Shown here one piece after another: positions 22,830-30,879 of a DNA stretch of 35,958 nt. The first letter of the stretch is position 1, and every line of letters starts with the position of its first letter. The translations under genes and the position numbers were made by a program. The DNA lies in IMG/VR virus record IMGVR_UViG_3300008217_000023, positions 1 through 35,958 of that record; one strand, given 5' to 3'. The DNA comes from a virus. The notes beneath the pieces are model-generated. The model made no database searches, was not told the DNA's origin, and was given only the letters and a program-made list of their open reading frames with translations.

Positions 22830-22840
22830 CAACCCTTGGT

Positions 22841-22855
22841 TTCAACGAAGTTGAA
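22841..22855. promoter_or_regulatory. C(GAA)G triloop hairpin 1
   Basis: TTCAAC (22841-22846) pairs with GTTGAA (22850-22855) around GAA, with a C-G closing pair. In phage N4, early promoters are hairpins of 5-7 bp with a C(GNA)G loop read by the virion polymerase as single strand. The match is in form only; a start site has not been shown. Confidence 0.5.
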
Positions 22856-22856
22856 C

Positions 22857-22883
22857 CCCACCCATGCCGAAGGCAAGGGGGGT
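22857..22883. promoter_or_regulatory. C(GAA)G triloop hairpin 2
   Basis: TGCC (22865-22868) pairs with GGCA (22872-22875) around GAA, again closed by C-G. CCC/GGG and CC/GG extend the stem outward past single mismatches. The loop centre is 22 bases from that of hairpin 1. Confidence 0.45.
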
Positions 22884-22993
22884 ACCATTACCCTATCAAA
22901 GACACATCCATTCTAGATATATTTTTGAAACAATATTCATCCCTGAGAGTTAAATAGATTGTATAACGACCCAATTTACAGGAATTTATAATT

Positions 22994-23188
22994 ATGACAA
23001 TGAAAGCATATAACCCTTTAACAGGAAAGTTGGAAGACATCTCTGCAGAGGAAATAGAGGTTTTATGTGCATTACAGGATCAATTCACTAAAGATGCTGA
23101 AATGTTATTGGCAGAGACAGAAATAGTCCGATCTATACTAGATCGACATTTATCTGATGATAAAAAAGAAGATGTATGTACGGATTAG
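22994..23188 (+). CDS. First rightward gene, hypothetical helical protein (64 aa)
   Basis: MTMKAYNPLTGKLEDISAEEIEVL begins a short beta-turn and then two helices (EEIEVLCALQDQFTKDAEMLLAETEIVRSILDRHL). It is acidic, with no motif. AGGA is about ten bases before the ATG at 22994; ATG 23000 is the alternative. As the first gene before the terminase genes it could be a packaging accessory, but nothing specific shows that. Confidence 0.55.
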   Translation: MTMKAYNPLTGKLEDISAEEIEVLCALQDQFTKDAEMLLAETEIVRSILDRHLSDDKKEDVCTD

Positions 23189-23268
23189 TCTATAGGTTAT
23201 AGTATATAGCAATAGACCATTGCTATATTATAGTATAATAATATAGACTATATATAGACTATAGACTA
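23186..23268 (+). other. Highly palindromic AT-rich element between genes
   Basis: TAGTCTATAG (23186-23195) pairs with CTATAGACTA (23259-23268). Inside, TATAGCAAT (23205-23213) pairs with ATTGCTATA (23219-23227) around a 5-base loop, with further TATAGT/TATAGACTA repeats. It begins at the stop codon of the 64-aa gene and ends just before the ribosome site of the TerS candidate. It may be a packaging-site, origin or mRNA processing element. Confidence 0.5.
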
Positions 23269-23281
23269 ATAGGAGATAGAT

Positions 23282-24049
23282 ATGGACAAAGTTAGTAAGA
23301 CAGTTAATGGCAAGAAGACTATCTTACCTGTATATACTGAACAAGAGGCTAAGGAAAGGGGTATAGCCTATAAACCTTGGAAAGAGTGTAGTAAAGGGGA
23401 GTATGGAATATCTGATGATGGATATGTATCTGAGTGTATCTACATGAGATCTTATGAAGGGCAGAGGAATAAGTATGCAAATTTTGGTTTTGGTGTATCT
23501 TGGGTAAATAAGTACTCAAGTATCAAATACGAAGAGAACAAGGCTTACAGAACCTATGGAAAGGTAAATCCGTCCTCAACCTGGCAAGACAGGGAAGCAA
23601 AATCACTTCGAGGCAAAAGAGCTGTTGAAGCCTATGTTACTCAACTCTTATCTGATGAACCTATAAATTGGGATATTATAGGTAGAATATACCGAACGGA
23701 CCAAAAAATCCCTGCCGCAACAGTAAGAAGACTCTTTAAAGAGGAAAAGATAAAGAAGATGATAGATAAAAAGATAGAAGAAGTTTTAACAAGCAAGGGT
23801 ATTACACAAGAGTTTGTATGCGATATAAACCTTGATGCCCTTGAATTAGCTAAAACTAAGGGAGATGCAGGAATAATGCATCGAATAGGTGGTACATTTG
23901 CCGATTGGCTTGGTATGGGTGCAGGTAAAAAGGTCGTGACTGATAGGCTAGAGATGGATATGACCAAGCAAATTGAAGAAACAATAGGCAAAGAGACCGA
24001 AAAGAGAAAGGTAGCAATTGAAAGAAAAACAGAATCACCCGACACCTAG
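23282..24049 (+). CDS. Probable terminase small subunit (255 aa)
   Basis: Placed directly before DUF3310 and TerL, the normal site of TerS. Residues 1-110 contain YGISDDGYVSECIYMRSYEG, resembling a small DNA-interacting beta unit. Residues 108-180 are helical (RGKRAVEAYVTQLL ... IIGRIYRTDQKIPAATVRRLFKEEKIKKMIDKKIEEVL), like the DNA-binding and oligomerising part of small terminases. The tail is charged and helical. TerS recognises the packaging site and recruits TerL. The sequence itself is not diagnostic, so the call rests mostly on context. AGGAGATAG precedes the ATG. Confidence 0.6.
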   Translation: MDKVSKTVNGKKTILPVYTEQEAKERGIAYKPWKECSKGEYGISDDGYVSECIYMRSYEGQRNKYANFGFGVSWVNKYSSIKYEENKAYRTYGKVNPSSTWQDREAKSLRGKRAVEAYVTQLLSDEPINWDIIGRIYRTDQKIPAATVRRLFKEEKIKKMIDKKIEEVLTSKGITQEFVCDINLDALELAKTKGDAGIMHRIGGTFADWLGMGAGKKVVTDRLEMDMTKQIEETIGKETEKRKVAIERKTESPDT

Positions 24050-24317
24050 TCCAAAAGCTATTGGTAAACTATTTGATTTGGATAAAAAGAAAAAACTTGA
24101 GATAAAAGACGATGTAAACCATCCAGACCATTATACTATGGGAATTGAGGTGACAGACTTCGTTGCATCTTGGGAAATGGATTGGTTTAGGGGTAATATC
24201 TTAAAATATGTCGTTAGATGCCCATTTAAGAACAATCCTCTAAAGGATTTGAAAAAAGCTAAATGGTATCTAGATGATCTTATCGAAAGAGTAGAAGATG
24301 GCAAATACATCCTCTAA
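24018..24317 (+). CDS. DUF3310 protein (99 aa)
   Basis: NHPDHYTMGIEVTDFV (34-49), GNILKYVVR (59-67) and DLKKAKWYLDDLIE (77-90) are the signature of DUF3310 (SaV-like), a small phage nucleotide-kinase-associated family of uncertain function. TTG start with AAGG seven bases upstream; it overlaps the TerS candidate by 32 bases and TerL by 20. Its position between terminase genes is unusual, as DUF3310 mostly sits among metabolism genes. Confidence 0.85.
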   Translation: MKEKQNHPTPSPKAIGKLFDLDKKKKLEIKDDVNHPDHYTMGIEVTDFVASWEMDWFRGNILKYVVRCPFKNNPLKDLKKAKWYLDDLIERVEDGKYIL

Positions 24318-25800
24318 TAAAGATATAATTAATTCTTTAAAAGGGGATATGATCCTTTTTGGCAAGGTAGTAATGCCGAATATGTTTACTGTAGACTCTC
24401 CAGACTTTCATCATGAGGTTGGAAGTATCCTTTTAGACGAAAATGAAAAACAAATCAATATAATTGCACCGAGAGGACATGCTAAATCCTCTATTGTTGG
24501 TGGCGTATTTCCCTTATATCACATATTGTTTGATAAAGGACCAAAACTTATTGTACTTGTATCCAGAACTCAAGATCACGCAATTAAACTTCTTGGTACT
24601 ATTAAAGATGCTCTTGATTATAGTGATCAATTAAAATCGGTATTTGGATATTGGGGGATGCATAGTGCTAAATCATGGGCTAAATCAGAAATAATTCTAA
24701 AAGATGGATCCATGATTGTATGTAAAGGAACGGGACAACAGCTTCGTGGAATAAAACATGGTAATCAGCGACCTACCCTGATTATACTAGATGATCCAGA
24801 AGATGAGAATAATACTAAGACTTCTGAAGCAATGGAACAGAATTTACGTTGGTTACTACAATCTGCTGTCCCATCCTTAGATCCTGTCAAAGGGAGGTTG
24901 GCAGTTATCGGAACTCCTATACATCAAAGATGTATTGTAGAAACTTTGAAGGATATGAAAGGTTGGCTTAATAGATGCTATAAACCAGATATGGCTGGTG
25001 GTAAAGCATTATGGGAAGCATGGCAACCTATAAAAAAACTGGTACAAAAAAAGGATGAACTCAGCTCAATAGGGCGAGTATCTGTTTTTTATAGAGAATA
25101 TCTCTGTGAGGTAGTGGGAGATGAAGATCAGCTCTTCAAGGAGGAGTACCTTCAGAGTTATGAGGGAACAATTACTACCAATGATAATGGTAGTTATCTT
25201 AAAATTACAAAATTAAATAATAAGAAAACCTATGAGGAAAGACCTGTTAATGTATTTATTGGTATAGATCCTGCTTCTTCGACCCGACAAACTGCCGACT
25301 TCTCAACAATTGTCCCTGTTGCAGTTGACAAAGAAGGAAATAGATTTGTATTACCATATTTTCGGAAACGGGTCTCTCCTATGGTTTTAGCTAATAATAT
25401 TATAGAATATGCTAAATTGTATAAACCTACCAAAACTAGGATAGAATCTGTAGGTTATCAGGAGATGTTGAGAGAATATGTACGAGATAAGTGCGAAGAA
25501 GAAGGAATGTTCATATCAGGATTGGAAATAAAAGAAAATCCTAGAAATTCTAAATCTGCTAGATTAGAAACTATGGAACCTGTTTTTGCACAAAAGAAAG
25601 TATTTATTGAATCTTCTATGGAAGATCTTAAAAATGAACTTTTATTATACCCCAGATCAAAACATGATGATCTTTTAGATGGAATGTACTATGCTATGAA
25701 AGGATGTTACAGTCCTTTTCATTCTGGATCTAGCTATGATAAAGTTAAGAAAGAGAGCAAAATTAAAAGATTTATAGATAATTCTTGGCTAACAGCATAG
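24298..25800 (+). CDS. terL: Terminase large subunit (500 aa)
   Basis: ATPase part: Walker A APRGHAKSS (57-65), Walker B LIILDDPEDE (161-170) with the catalytic Glu at 168, and coupling motif GTP (205-207). Nuclease part (RNase H fold): IGIDP with D324, RIESV with E383, and KHDDLLDG with D457/D458. It translocates DNA into the prohead and cuts it at the portal. The length is normal. The start overlaps the DUF3310 gene. Confidence 0.95.
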   Translation: MANTSSNKDIINSLKGDMILFGKVVMPNMFTVDSPDFHHEVGSILLDENEKQINIIAPRGHAKSSIVGGVFPLYHILFDKGPKLIVLVSRTQDHAIKLLGTIKDALDYSDQLKSVFGYWGMHSAKSWAKSEIILKDGSMIVCKGTGQQLRGIKHGNQRPTLIILDDPEDENNTKTSEAMEQNLRWLLQSAVPSLDPVKGRLAVIGTPIHQRCIVETLKDMKGWLNRCYKPDMAGGKALWEAWQPIKKLVQKKDELSSIGRVSVFYREYLCEVVGDEDQLFKEEYLQSYEGTITTNDNGSYLKITKLNNKKTYEERPVNVFIGIDPASSTRQTADFSTIVPVAVDKEGNRFVLPYFRKRVSPMVLANNIIEYAKLYKPTKTRIESVGYQEMLREYVRDKCEEEGMFISGLEIKENPRNSKSARLETMEPVFAQKKVFIESSMEDLKNELLLYPRSKHDDLLDGMYYAMKGCYSPFHSGSSYDKVKKESKIKRFIDNSWLTA

Positions 25801-25846
25801 TATAGGGTAAGTTTTATAGAATATTAGGAACTTTTACAGTTTACAA

Positions 25847-25866
25847 TAGTTAACTTTAGTTAACTA
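25847..25866 (+). other. TAGTTAAC hairpin before the portal gene
   Basis: TAGTTAAC (25847-25854) pairs with GTTAACTA (25859-25866) around TTTA. It lies in the 84-base gap between terL and portal, 18 bases before the portal start, so it could affect portal translation or mark a processing point. Confidence 0.4.
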
Positions 25867-25884
25867 GTCCTATATAGGAGTTAA

Positions 25885-28101
25885 ATGTCCCAAATCATTG
25901 ATCCTGAAGTTCGCTTAACACAGCAACTTCTACAAGAATATTCGTCTGCCCGTGAAGACTGGGCAAGACAAGCAACTGAAGATAACGAGTTTAGAAATGG
26001 AAATCAATGGCAAGATGTCCATGCTAAAACACTTCGTAATCGAAATCAAGAACCTGTTGTAGTAAATGTAGTTCATTCTGCAGTTGAACAGGCTAAAGCC
26101 CTCCTTACCACTAATAAACCTAAATTTCAATCTACAGGTAGAGAAAATAGCGATATAAAAACAGGTCGTGTCTTTTCAGATCTAATGACCTATGTTTGGG
26201 ATAACTCTAATGGCAATGTTCATTTAAAACAAGCTGTTGATGATTATTATGTAAAAGGCATGGGCTGTCTATATGTTAGCTATAATCCACATTTTGATTA
26301 TGGTAAAGGTGAAATTACCTTAAAGGCTATAAATCCACATGATATATATATAGATCCTAATTCTCAAGACCCCTTTTGTCAAGATGCATCTTCCATTATA
26401 ATAGGGAAGAAGCATATGAGAAGTCAACTTTTAGCAGCTTACCCCTCATATGAAGAACAAATTAATAAAGCTCAGGCTACTTCATATCTACCTTCGGAAA
26501 ATCCAGTAAGATCAGGTATCAATCAAGTTGTTCCAACTAATTCACAAAAAAAATTTTCCGATGATGATGAGGAGTTAGAAGCTTTTGAACGACTTACAAA
26601 GGTTAAGGTTCCATATATAAGGGCATATAATCCTTATTTAAATCGTGAGGATATTTTAACAAAAGAACAATATGAAATATACATACAATCTCCTGCCTAT
26701 AAGGTTATTACAAAAGCTGGTGAGAATTATGAAACTGATTCTCGTTCTATAAATCAATTAGATATTATGGTTGAAAGGTTCGGGGAAGTATGGCACATGG
26801 TTCCAGATATGATGACAGGACAACCAGTTCCTGTTAGCGGACCAGAATCTCCTAATATGATTCCTGATTCTACTACAATAGTTGAAAAGACATCATTTGC
26901 TGATATGATTCAGGATGAAAAAATTAAAACAAACGAATGTTCAGTAGATCATGTAAAATGTTACTTCTCTATAGGAAATGAGTTATTATTTGAAACTATT
27001 TATGCTGTTGACCATTATCCATTAGTTCCTATAATGAATCGTCATAATAGGAATCCTTACCCAATTTCTGATGTAAGGCTAGTTAAAGGACTTCAAGAGT
27101 ATATAAATAAAATAAGATCTCTTATAATAGCACATGCCTCCTCTTCTACAAATGTAAAACTTTTAATCCCTAGAGGTAGTATGGATAAAAAACACTTGGA
27201 AGAGGAGTGGGGGAGAGCTGGAACTGCTGTAATCGAATATGATCCAGAATTGGGTCAACCTATCGTAGCAGGTCCCATTCCCCTTCCAAATGAACTTTAT
27301 AAAAATGAAGCTGAAGCTAAGCAAGATATAGAAAGAATACTTGGAATATATGCACTTATGCAAGGAGATCAGGGTGCAGCTCCACAAACATACAAGGGTA
27401 CAGTTGCACTAGATGAATTTGGACAGAGAAGAATTAAATCTAAAAAGGATGATGTAGAATCTGCATTAAATCAATTAGCCAAAGTCGTTATTGCTTATAT
27501 GCAATCTTATTATACTAGTGAAAAAGTGATGCGTCTTTTGCATCCAAATACAGCTCCTACTGAAATAGTTATTAATAAAGATATATATGATCCTATTACA
27601 GGGGCATTTTTAGAAAGACTAAATGATATAACAGTAGGGAAATATGATATCATTTGTGTTTCAGGTTCAACCCTTCCATCTAATAGGTGGGGGCGTTTTG
27701 AATATTATATGCAATTATATGAAAAGGGTATAATTGACCAAGTTGAAGTTTTAAAGCAGACTGATGTCGCAGATATGGAGGGTGTACTTGAAAGGGCAGA
27801 TCAAAGAAACCAGATGTCTCAAAAGATTCAAGGGCTTGATGAAGAGATTAAAAAGCTCAAGGGCGATCTGCAGACTGCACAAAGAGAATCTCTCCATGAC
27901 CGTAAGAGAGTGGAATTAAAAGATTTTGAGAAAAAACTTGCAAAAGCTGAAGCCAAAGTTGAAATGGCTGCAAAGCTTTATGATGCAAGGTCCAAGGATG
28001 AACTAGGCAAACTAAAAGAAGCTGTAAAGGATGTGACTTCCGAGTCGGATTCAGAAAACAGTCAATCTCAGATGAATGCCGCACTTCTAGGACTTGATTA
28101 G
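25885..28101 (+). CDS. P22-like portal protein (738 aa)
   Basis: N-terminal residues (EYSSAREDWARQATEDNEFRNGNQW), QEPVVVNVVHSAVEQAKALL, and INPHDIYIDPNSQD near residue 152 are typical of the podovirus P22-type portal family; the size fits as well. The C-terminal about 100 residues form a long coiled coil (near 640-700: IQGLDEEIKKLKGDLQTAQRE and after), as in the barrel of P22-like portals. It forms the dodecameric DNA channel at one vertex and the base for adaptor proteins. AGGAG precedes the ATG. Confidence 0.9.
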   Translation: MSQIIDPEVRLTQQLLQEYSSAREDWARQATEDNEFRNGNQWQDVHAKTLRNRNQEPVVVNVVHSAVEQAKALLTTNKPKFQSTGRENSDIKTGRVFSDLMTYVWDNSNGNVHLKQAVDDYYVKGMGCLYVSYNPHFDYGKGEITLKAINPHDIYIDPNSQDPFCQDASSIIIGKKHMRSQLLAAYPSYEEQINKAQATSYLPSENPVRSGINQVVPTNSQKKFSDDDEELEAFERLTKVKVPYIRAYNPYLNREDILTKEQYEIYIQSPAYKVITKAGENYETDSRSINQLDIMVERFGEVWHMVPDMMTGQPVPVSGPESPNMIPDSTTIVEKTSFADMIQDEKIKTNECSVDHVKCYFSIGNELLFETIYAVDHYPLVPIMNRHNRNPYPISDVRLVKGLQEYINKIRSLIIAHASSSTNVKLLIPRGSMDKKHLEEEWGRAGTAVIEYDPELGQPIVAGPIPLPNELYKNEAEAKQDIERILGIYALMQGDQGAAPQTYKGTVALDEFGQRRIKSKKDDVESALNQLAKVVIAYMQSYYTSEKVMRLLHPNTAPTEIVINKDIYDPITGAFLERLNDITVGKYDIICVSGSTLPSNRWGRFEYYMQLYEKGIIDQVEVLKQTDVADMEGVLERADQRNQMSQKIQGLDEEIKKLKGDLQTAQRESLHDRKRVELKDFEKKLAKAEAKVEMAAKLYDARSKDELGKLKEAVKDVTSESDSENSQSQMNAALLGLD

Positions 28102-28142
28102 TTGTTGCTGATAATAACAAACAACGGAAGGAAAGTAAAACA

Positions 28143-29090
28143 ATGGAAAATAATCCAATAGAAACCCGTAATGCTGATAGCCCACCTCTAGAGGAAACAA
28201 GTATTCCTGTTGAAAATACAACAGGGGTAATTCCTGCAGGAGAAACGCCAGTTGAGAATACTCAACCGTTTGGGGTGGTAGATCCAATTGCAAATGAAGG
28301 GTTACCCACTCATTCCACAATGCCTGTGGATAATGAGAAAACTGAGGAAGCTTCTCAGGAAGAAACTCTTGCAAAAGATGATCCGAGTCGTCATGAGTAT
28401 TGGCAGTCTCAACACGATAAGGTAATTAGTGAGAATAAAAATCTCCAAGAACAGCTTAATAAAGCTGGAGATTTAAAAGAACTTGAACAGTTTATTAATA
28501 ATAATCCACAAGTTCTTGATAATATTCAATCGCTTTCCAATGGTACTCCACAGGTTCAGCCTCAAGAGGCAAATCAAAAAGACCCATTGCAGAAACCTTT
28601 ACGTCCACAGAAGCCAGGTTCATACAACGAGGTCGATGCGTTTAATGATCCCGATAGCGAGTCTTTTAAATTTCGTATTGCAAAAGACCAATATCAAGAC
28701 CAAATGTTAGATTATTATGAGAACATAGAGGAACACAGAACAAAGCAGATGCAAACCCAACAGCAACAACAAATGGTTGAGCATCAGCAACAAACTGCAT
28801 ATACTCATGCTCAAAATCAATGGGGATTTGATGCTAATGAAGCGGCTGAATTTGTTCGCTGGGCAGAAAATCCACAAAACATTACTCTTGATGCACTTGG
28901 TCGATTGTTTCGATTAGCAAAGGCTCCATCTCAACAAGAGTCTCAAGTTGAAACGAAAGTTAGACAGATGGATCAGCAGAAAGAAAGATTACAGGCTCCA
29001 CAAACAACAACTGTTCAGCCTGGAAAATCTGCTCCCACAATGTCTGATGAAGATAGTTTCAACGCAGGACTTTTAAGTAATAGGAGATAA
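28143..29090 (+). CDS. Scaffold-type protein (315 aa)
   Basis: Between portal and capsid, where the scaffold gene belongs. It is polar and low in complexity: Pro/Glu/Thr-rich N-terminus (1-80), a helix (HEYWQSQHDKVISENKNLQEQLN), a Gln-rich tract (TQQQQQMVEHQQQ), then a helical C-terminal domain and a Gln/Lys-rich end. This composition is typical of internal scaffolds that guide prohead assembly and leave before packaging. AGGAAAG is upstream. No protease is seen near it. Confidence 0.8.
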   Translation: MENNPIETRNADSPPLEETSIPVENTTGVIPAGETPVENTQPFGVVDPIANEGLPTHSTMPVDNEKTEEASQEETLAKDDPSRHEYWQSQHDKVISENKNLQEQLNKAGDLKELEQFINNNPQVLDNIQSLSNGTPQVQPQEANQKDPLQKPLRPQKPGSYNEVDAFNDPDSESFKFRIAKDQYQDQMLDYYENIEEHRTKQMQTQQQQQMVEHQQQTAYTHAQNQWGFDANEAAEFVRWAENPQNITLDALGRLFRLAKAPSQQESQVETKVRQMDQQKERLQAPQTTTVQPGKSAPTMSDEDSFNAGLLSNRR

Positions 29091-29096
29091 TAAAAA

Positions 29097-30392
29097 ATGG
29101 CAGCTAAAATATTAGAAGCCTCAGGTGTGCTTTACACCGATCGAAGGGACTTCTACATTGATCCACAAGTTGTTAAAGAACTGTGGACTGATGTAGCCCC
29201 CTTTACAACCGTGCTTTCCAATAAGGAAACACGGGCAACAAATGACCCAATCTTTAAGATGTTTGAACATCGTAATCCTTGGGTTAAACAACAATGTACT
29301 GTTGATGGCGATATTGCAGCTCTTGCAGATGGTAATACTCTCTCAGCAGAATGTGCAGTTGATGCTATTGTTGGTATGAATAGTGAAGTTGATGATTCTT
29401 GGCTTGGACTTCTATTCGAAGTCTGGGATTCAACATTAACAACTAATAGAGGTAATATTGTTGTATCAACCGTTGAAAGTACGTCATCGTTTAAGTTTAA
29501 AAACATGACAGGTTCTTCAATTGATGTGGCTGATAATGACATATTGATAGTAGTTGGTAATGCACATGGTGAGGGAACGGAAGCTCCTGAAGCATGGGCA
29601 GACGAACTGAAAACTGTTTGGAACTCTTGTCAGATTTTCAAGACACCTCTTGAAATCACAGGAACTCTCTTACAGGCTTCTCTTCGTGGTGAATCTTCAG
29701 AACTAGCCCGTTTGCGTAGTCAGAAGAATCAGGAACACAAGATGCAAAAAGAAAAAGCATTCTTATTTGGAACAAGGGTTGGTGGTACTAACCTTGATCC
29801 TAATGATGCTGATACTTTTGCAGATGGTGGTAGAACTGATTCAGGTTCGAAGTTAATCCGTTCTTGCTATGGCATGGTAAGTGCAGTTAATGAATATGGA
29901 AACACTTCAGGAGATGACCAGAATGTATTTTCTGTGACAGGCTCTACATATTCATATTCAGATTTCGTGGATGACATGGAAAAAGTATTCCAGTATATCC
30001 CTGAATCTGGAGTGAAACGTGCATTTGTTGGTGCTGGTGCTTTAGGTTATTGGTCTAAAATGGCAGGTAACTCAGGCATGGCAGGTTCCTCTGGATGGAC
30101 TGTTAATGTTGGCGATATGAAACGCGATTCTCTTGGGTTCAATTATAGAACTCTTGAAACACCTCATGGTATGCTTCAGTTGATTCCAACTCCAGCATTA
30201 CGTGGACCATATAATGGTTACATGATGATTGTTTCAGAAGAAAATCTGTTTCATGCTCAATATCGTAGTCCAATGTTCCAAGCTAACATCAAGACAGAGA
30301 ATGCTTATGATGGTGTGAAAGACCAATACTTCTCAGACGAAGGAGTTGGTATATCACTAATTGAAAGTCATCATCTGTTCAAGATCGCATAA
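29097..30392 (+). CDS. Major capsid protein (431 aa)
   Basis: The product (MAAKILEASGVLYTDRRDFY ... TPLEITGTLLQASLRG ... ELARLRSQKNQEHKMQKEKAFLFG ... TPHGMLQLIPTPALRGPY) resembles the DUF5309/SU10-type HK97-fold major capsid proteins of podoviruses. It follows the scaffold by six bases and precedes decoration and adaptor genes. Residues 110-165 form a beta insertion (STVESTSSFKFKNMTG), perhaps a surface domain. Length and neighbours fit. ATG with GGAGATAA upstream. Confidence 0.88.
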   Translation: MAAKILEASGVLYTDRRDFYIDPQVVKELWTDVAPFTTVLSNKETRATNDPIFKMFEHRNPWVKQQCTVDGDIAALADGNTLSAECAVDAIVGMNSEVDDSWLGLLFEVWDSTLTTNRGNIVVSTVESTSSFKFKNMTGSSIDVADNDILIVVGNAHGEGTEAPEAWADELKTVWNSCQIFKTPLEITGTLLQASLRGESSELARLRSQKNQEHKMQKEKAFLFGTRVGGTNLDPNDADTFADGGRTDSGSKLIRSCYGMVSAVNEYGNTSGDDQNVFSVTGSTYSYSDFVDDMEKVFQYIPESGVKRAFVGAGALGYWSKMAGNSGMAGSSGWTVNVGDMKRDSLGFNYRTLETPHGMLQLIPTPALRGPYNGYMMIVSEENLFHAQYRSPMFQANIKTENAYDGVKDQYFSDEGVGISLIESHHLFKIA

Positions 30393-30406
30393 GGGAGGGC
30401 TAAACA

Positions 30407-30826
30407 ATGGCTAGACCTTATCTTAGTGGTACAAGTGGTGGTATAAAATCACTTACTGCCAGTGAAACATTGACAGCGTCTGATAGTGGGAAAGTAATAT
30501 TTTTTACACCTCCAAATGGTGCAGGTGATTTAACTGTTACTTTACCAGCTTGTGTTATAGGAACGGAGTTAAGAATCGTCCAAATAGGAGATTATGATAC
30601 AGCAATATGCAAAGTGCTTTCTGCTGAAGGAAATAATTTCGTGGGTGGTGCAATGGCTCAAACAGGAGCTGGTGATAATGCTGGTCCAAATACTGACTAT
30701 ATTCAGTTTGGCTCTGGTACTGTTGCTGGAGACTATGTTTCTTTGGTATCTGATGGTTCAAAATGGTATGTTCTTGATAGTTTTTCTAAACTAACTACTA
30801 ATGGCATATCTTTTAAATCATCATAA
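30407..30826 (+). CDS. Candidate head decoration protein (139 aa)
   Basis: Ser/Thr/Gly-rich small beta protein (SLTASETLTASDSGKVIFFTPP ... DLTVTLPACVIGTELRIVQIGDYD). It sits directly after the capsid with GGGAGG upstream, where capsid-binding decoration or stabilising proteins usually lie. The motif TASDSGKVIFF is common in short phage structural proteins with a jelly-roll-like unit. The assignment is by position and composition. Confidence 0.6.
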   Translation: MARPYLSGTSGGIKSLTASETLTASDSGKVIFFTPPNGAGDLTVTLPACVIGTELRIVQIGDYDTAICKVLSAEGNNFVGGAMAQTGAGDNAGPNTDYIQFGSGTVAGDYVSLVSDGSKWYVLDSFSKLTTNGISFKSS

Positions 30827-30837
30827 TAACAATAACT

Positions 30838-30863
30838 TGGGTGGGAAAGCAATTTCCCACCCA
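30838..30863 (+). terminator. Strong GNRA-loop hairpin (terminator or 3' stabiliser)
   Basis: TGGGTGGGAAA (30838-30848) pairs perfectly with TTTCCCACCCA (30853-30863) around GCAA, a GNRA tetraloop. Only TTGTTG follows, so termination is likely weak. It would raise capsid and decoration mRNA stability relative to the genes downstream. Confidence 0.55.
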
Positions 30864-30879
30864 TTGTTGAAGGAATTAA

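Larger units (their letters stand above)
22601..22993. promoter_or_regulatory. GC-rich divergent control region with hairpin cluster
   Basis: This stretch divides the leftward early genes from the rightward packaging genes and holds no convincing gene. It is clearly richer in G/C than its surroundings between about 22655 and 22885. Hairpins occur in tandem at 22705-22718, 22753-22786, 22794-22810, 22811-22829, 22841-22855 and 22857-22883. Such a place could hold promoters for both directions, the replication origin or the packaging site. AT-rich sequence with TATAAC near 22962 precedes the rightward gene. Confidence 0.6.

Noticed and set aside
22647-22832. Leftward 61-aa open frame in the control region
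   Set aside because: His/Pro/Arg-rich composition unlike all other proteins here; it covers the hairpins and has no ribosome site.
17386-25866. Repeated GTTAAC sites (17381 and 25850-25864) as attachment or operator sites
   Set aside because: The word is short and AT-rich and expected several times by chance; only the hairpin at 25847-25866 was kept as a weak feature.
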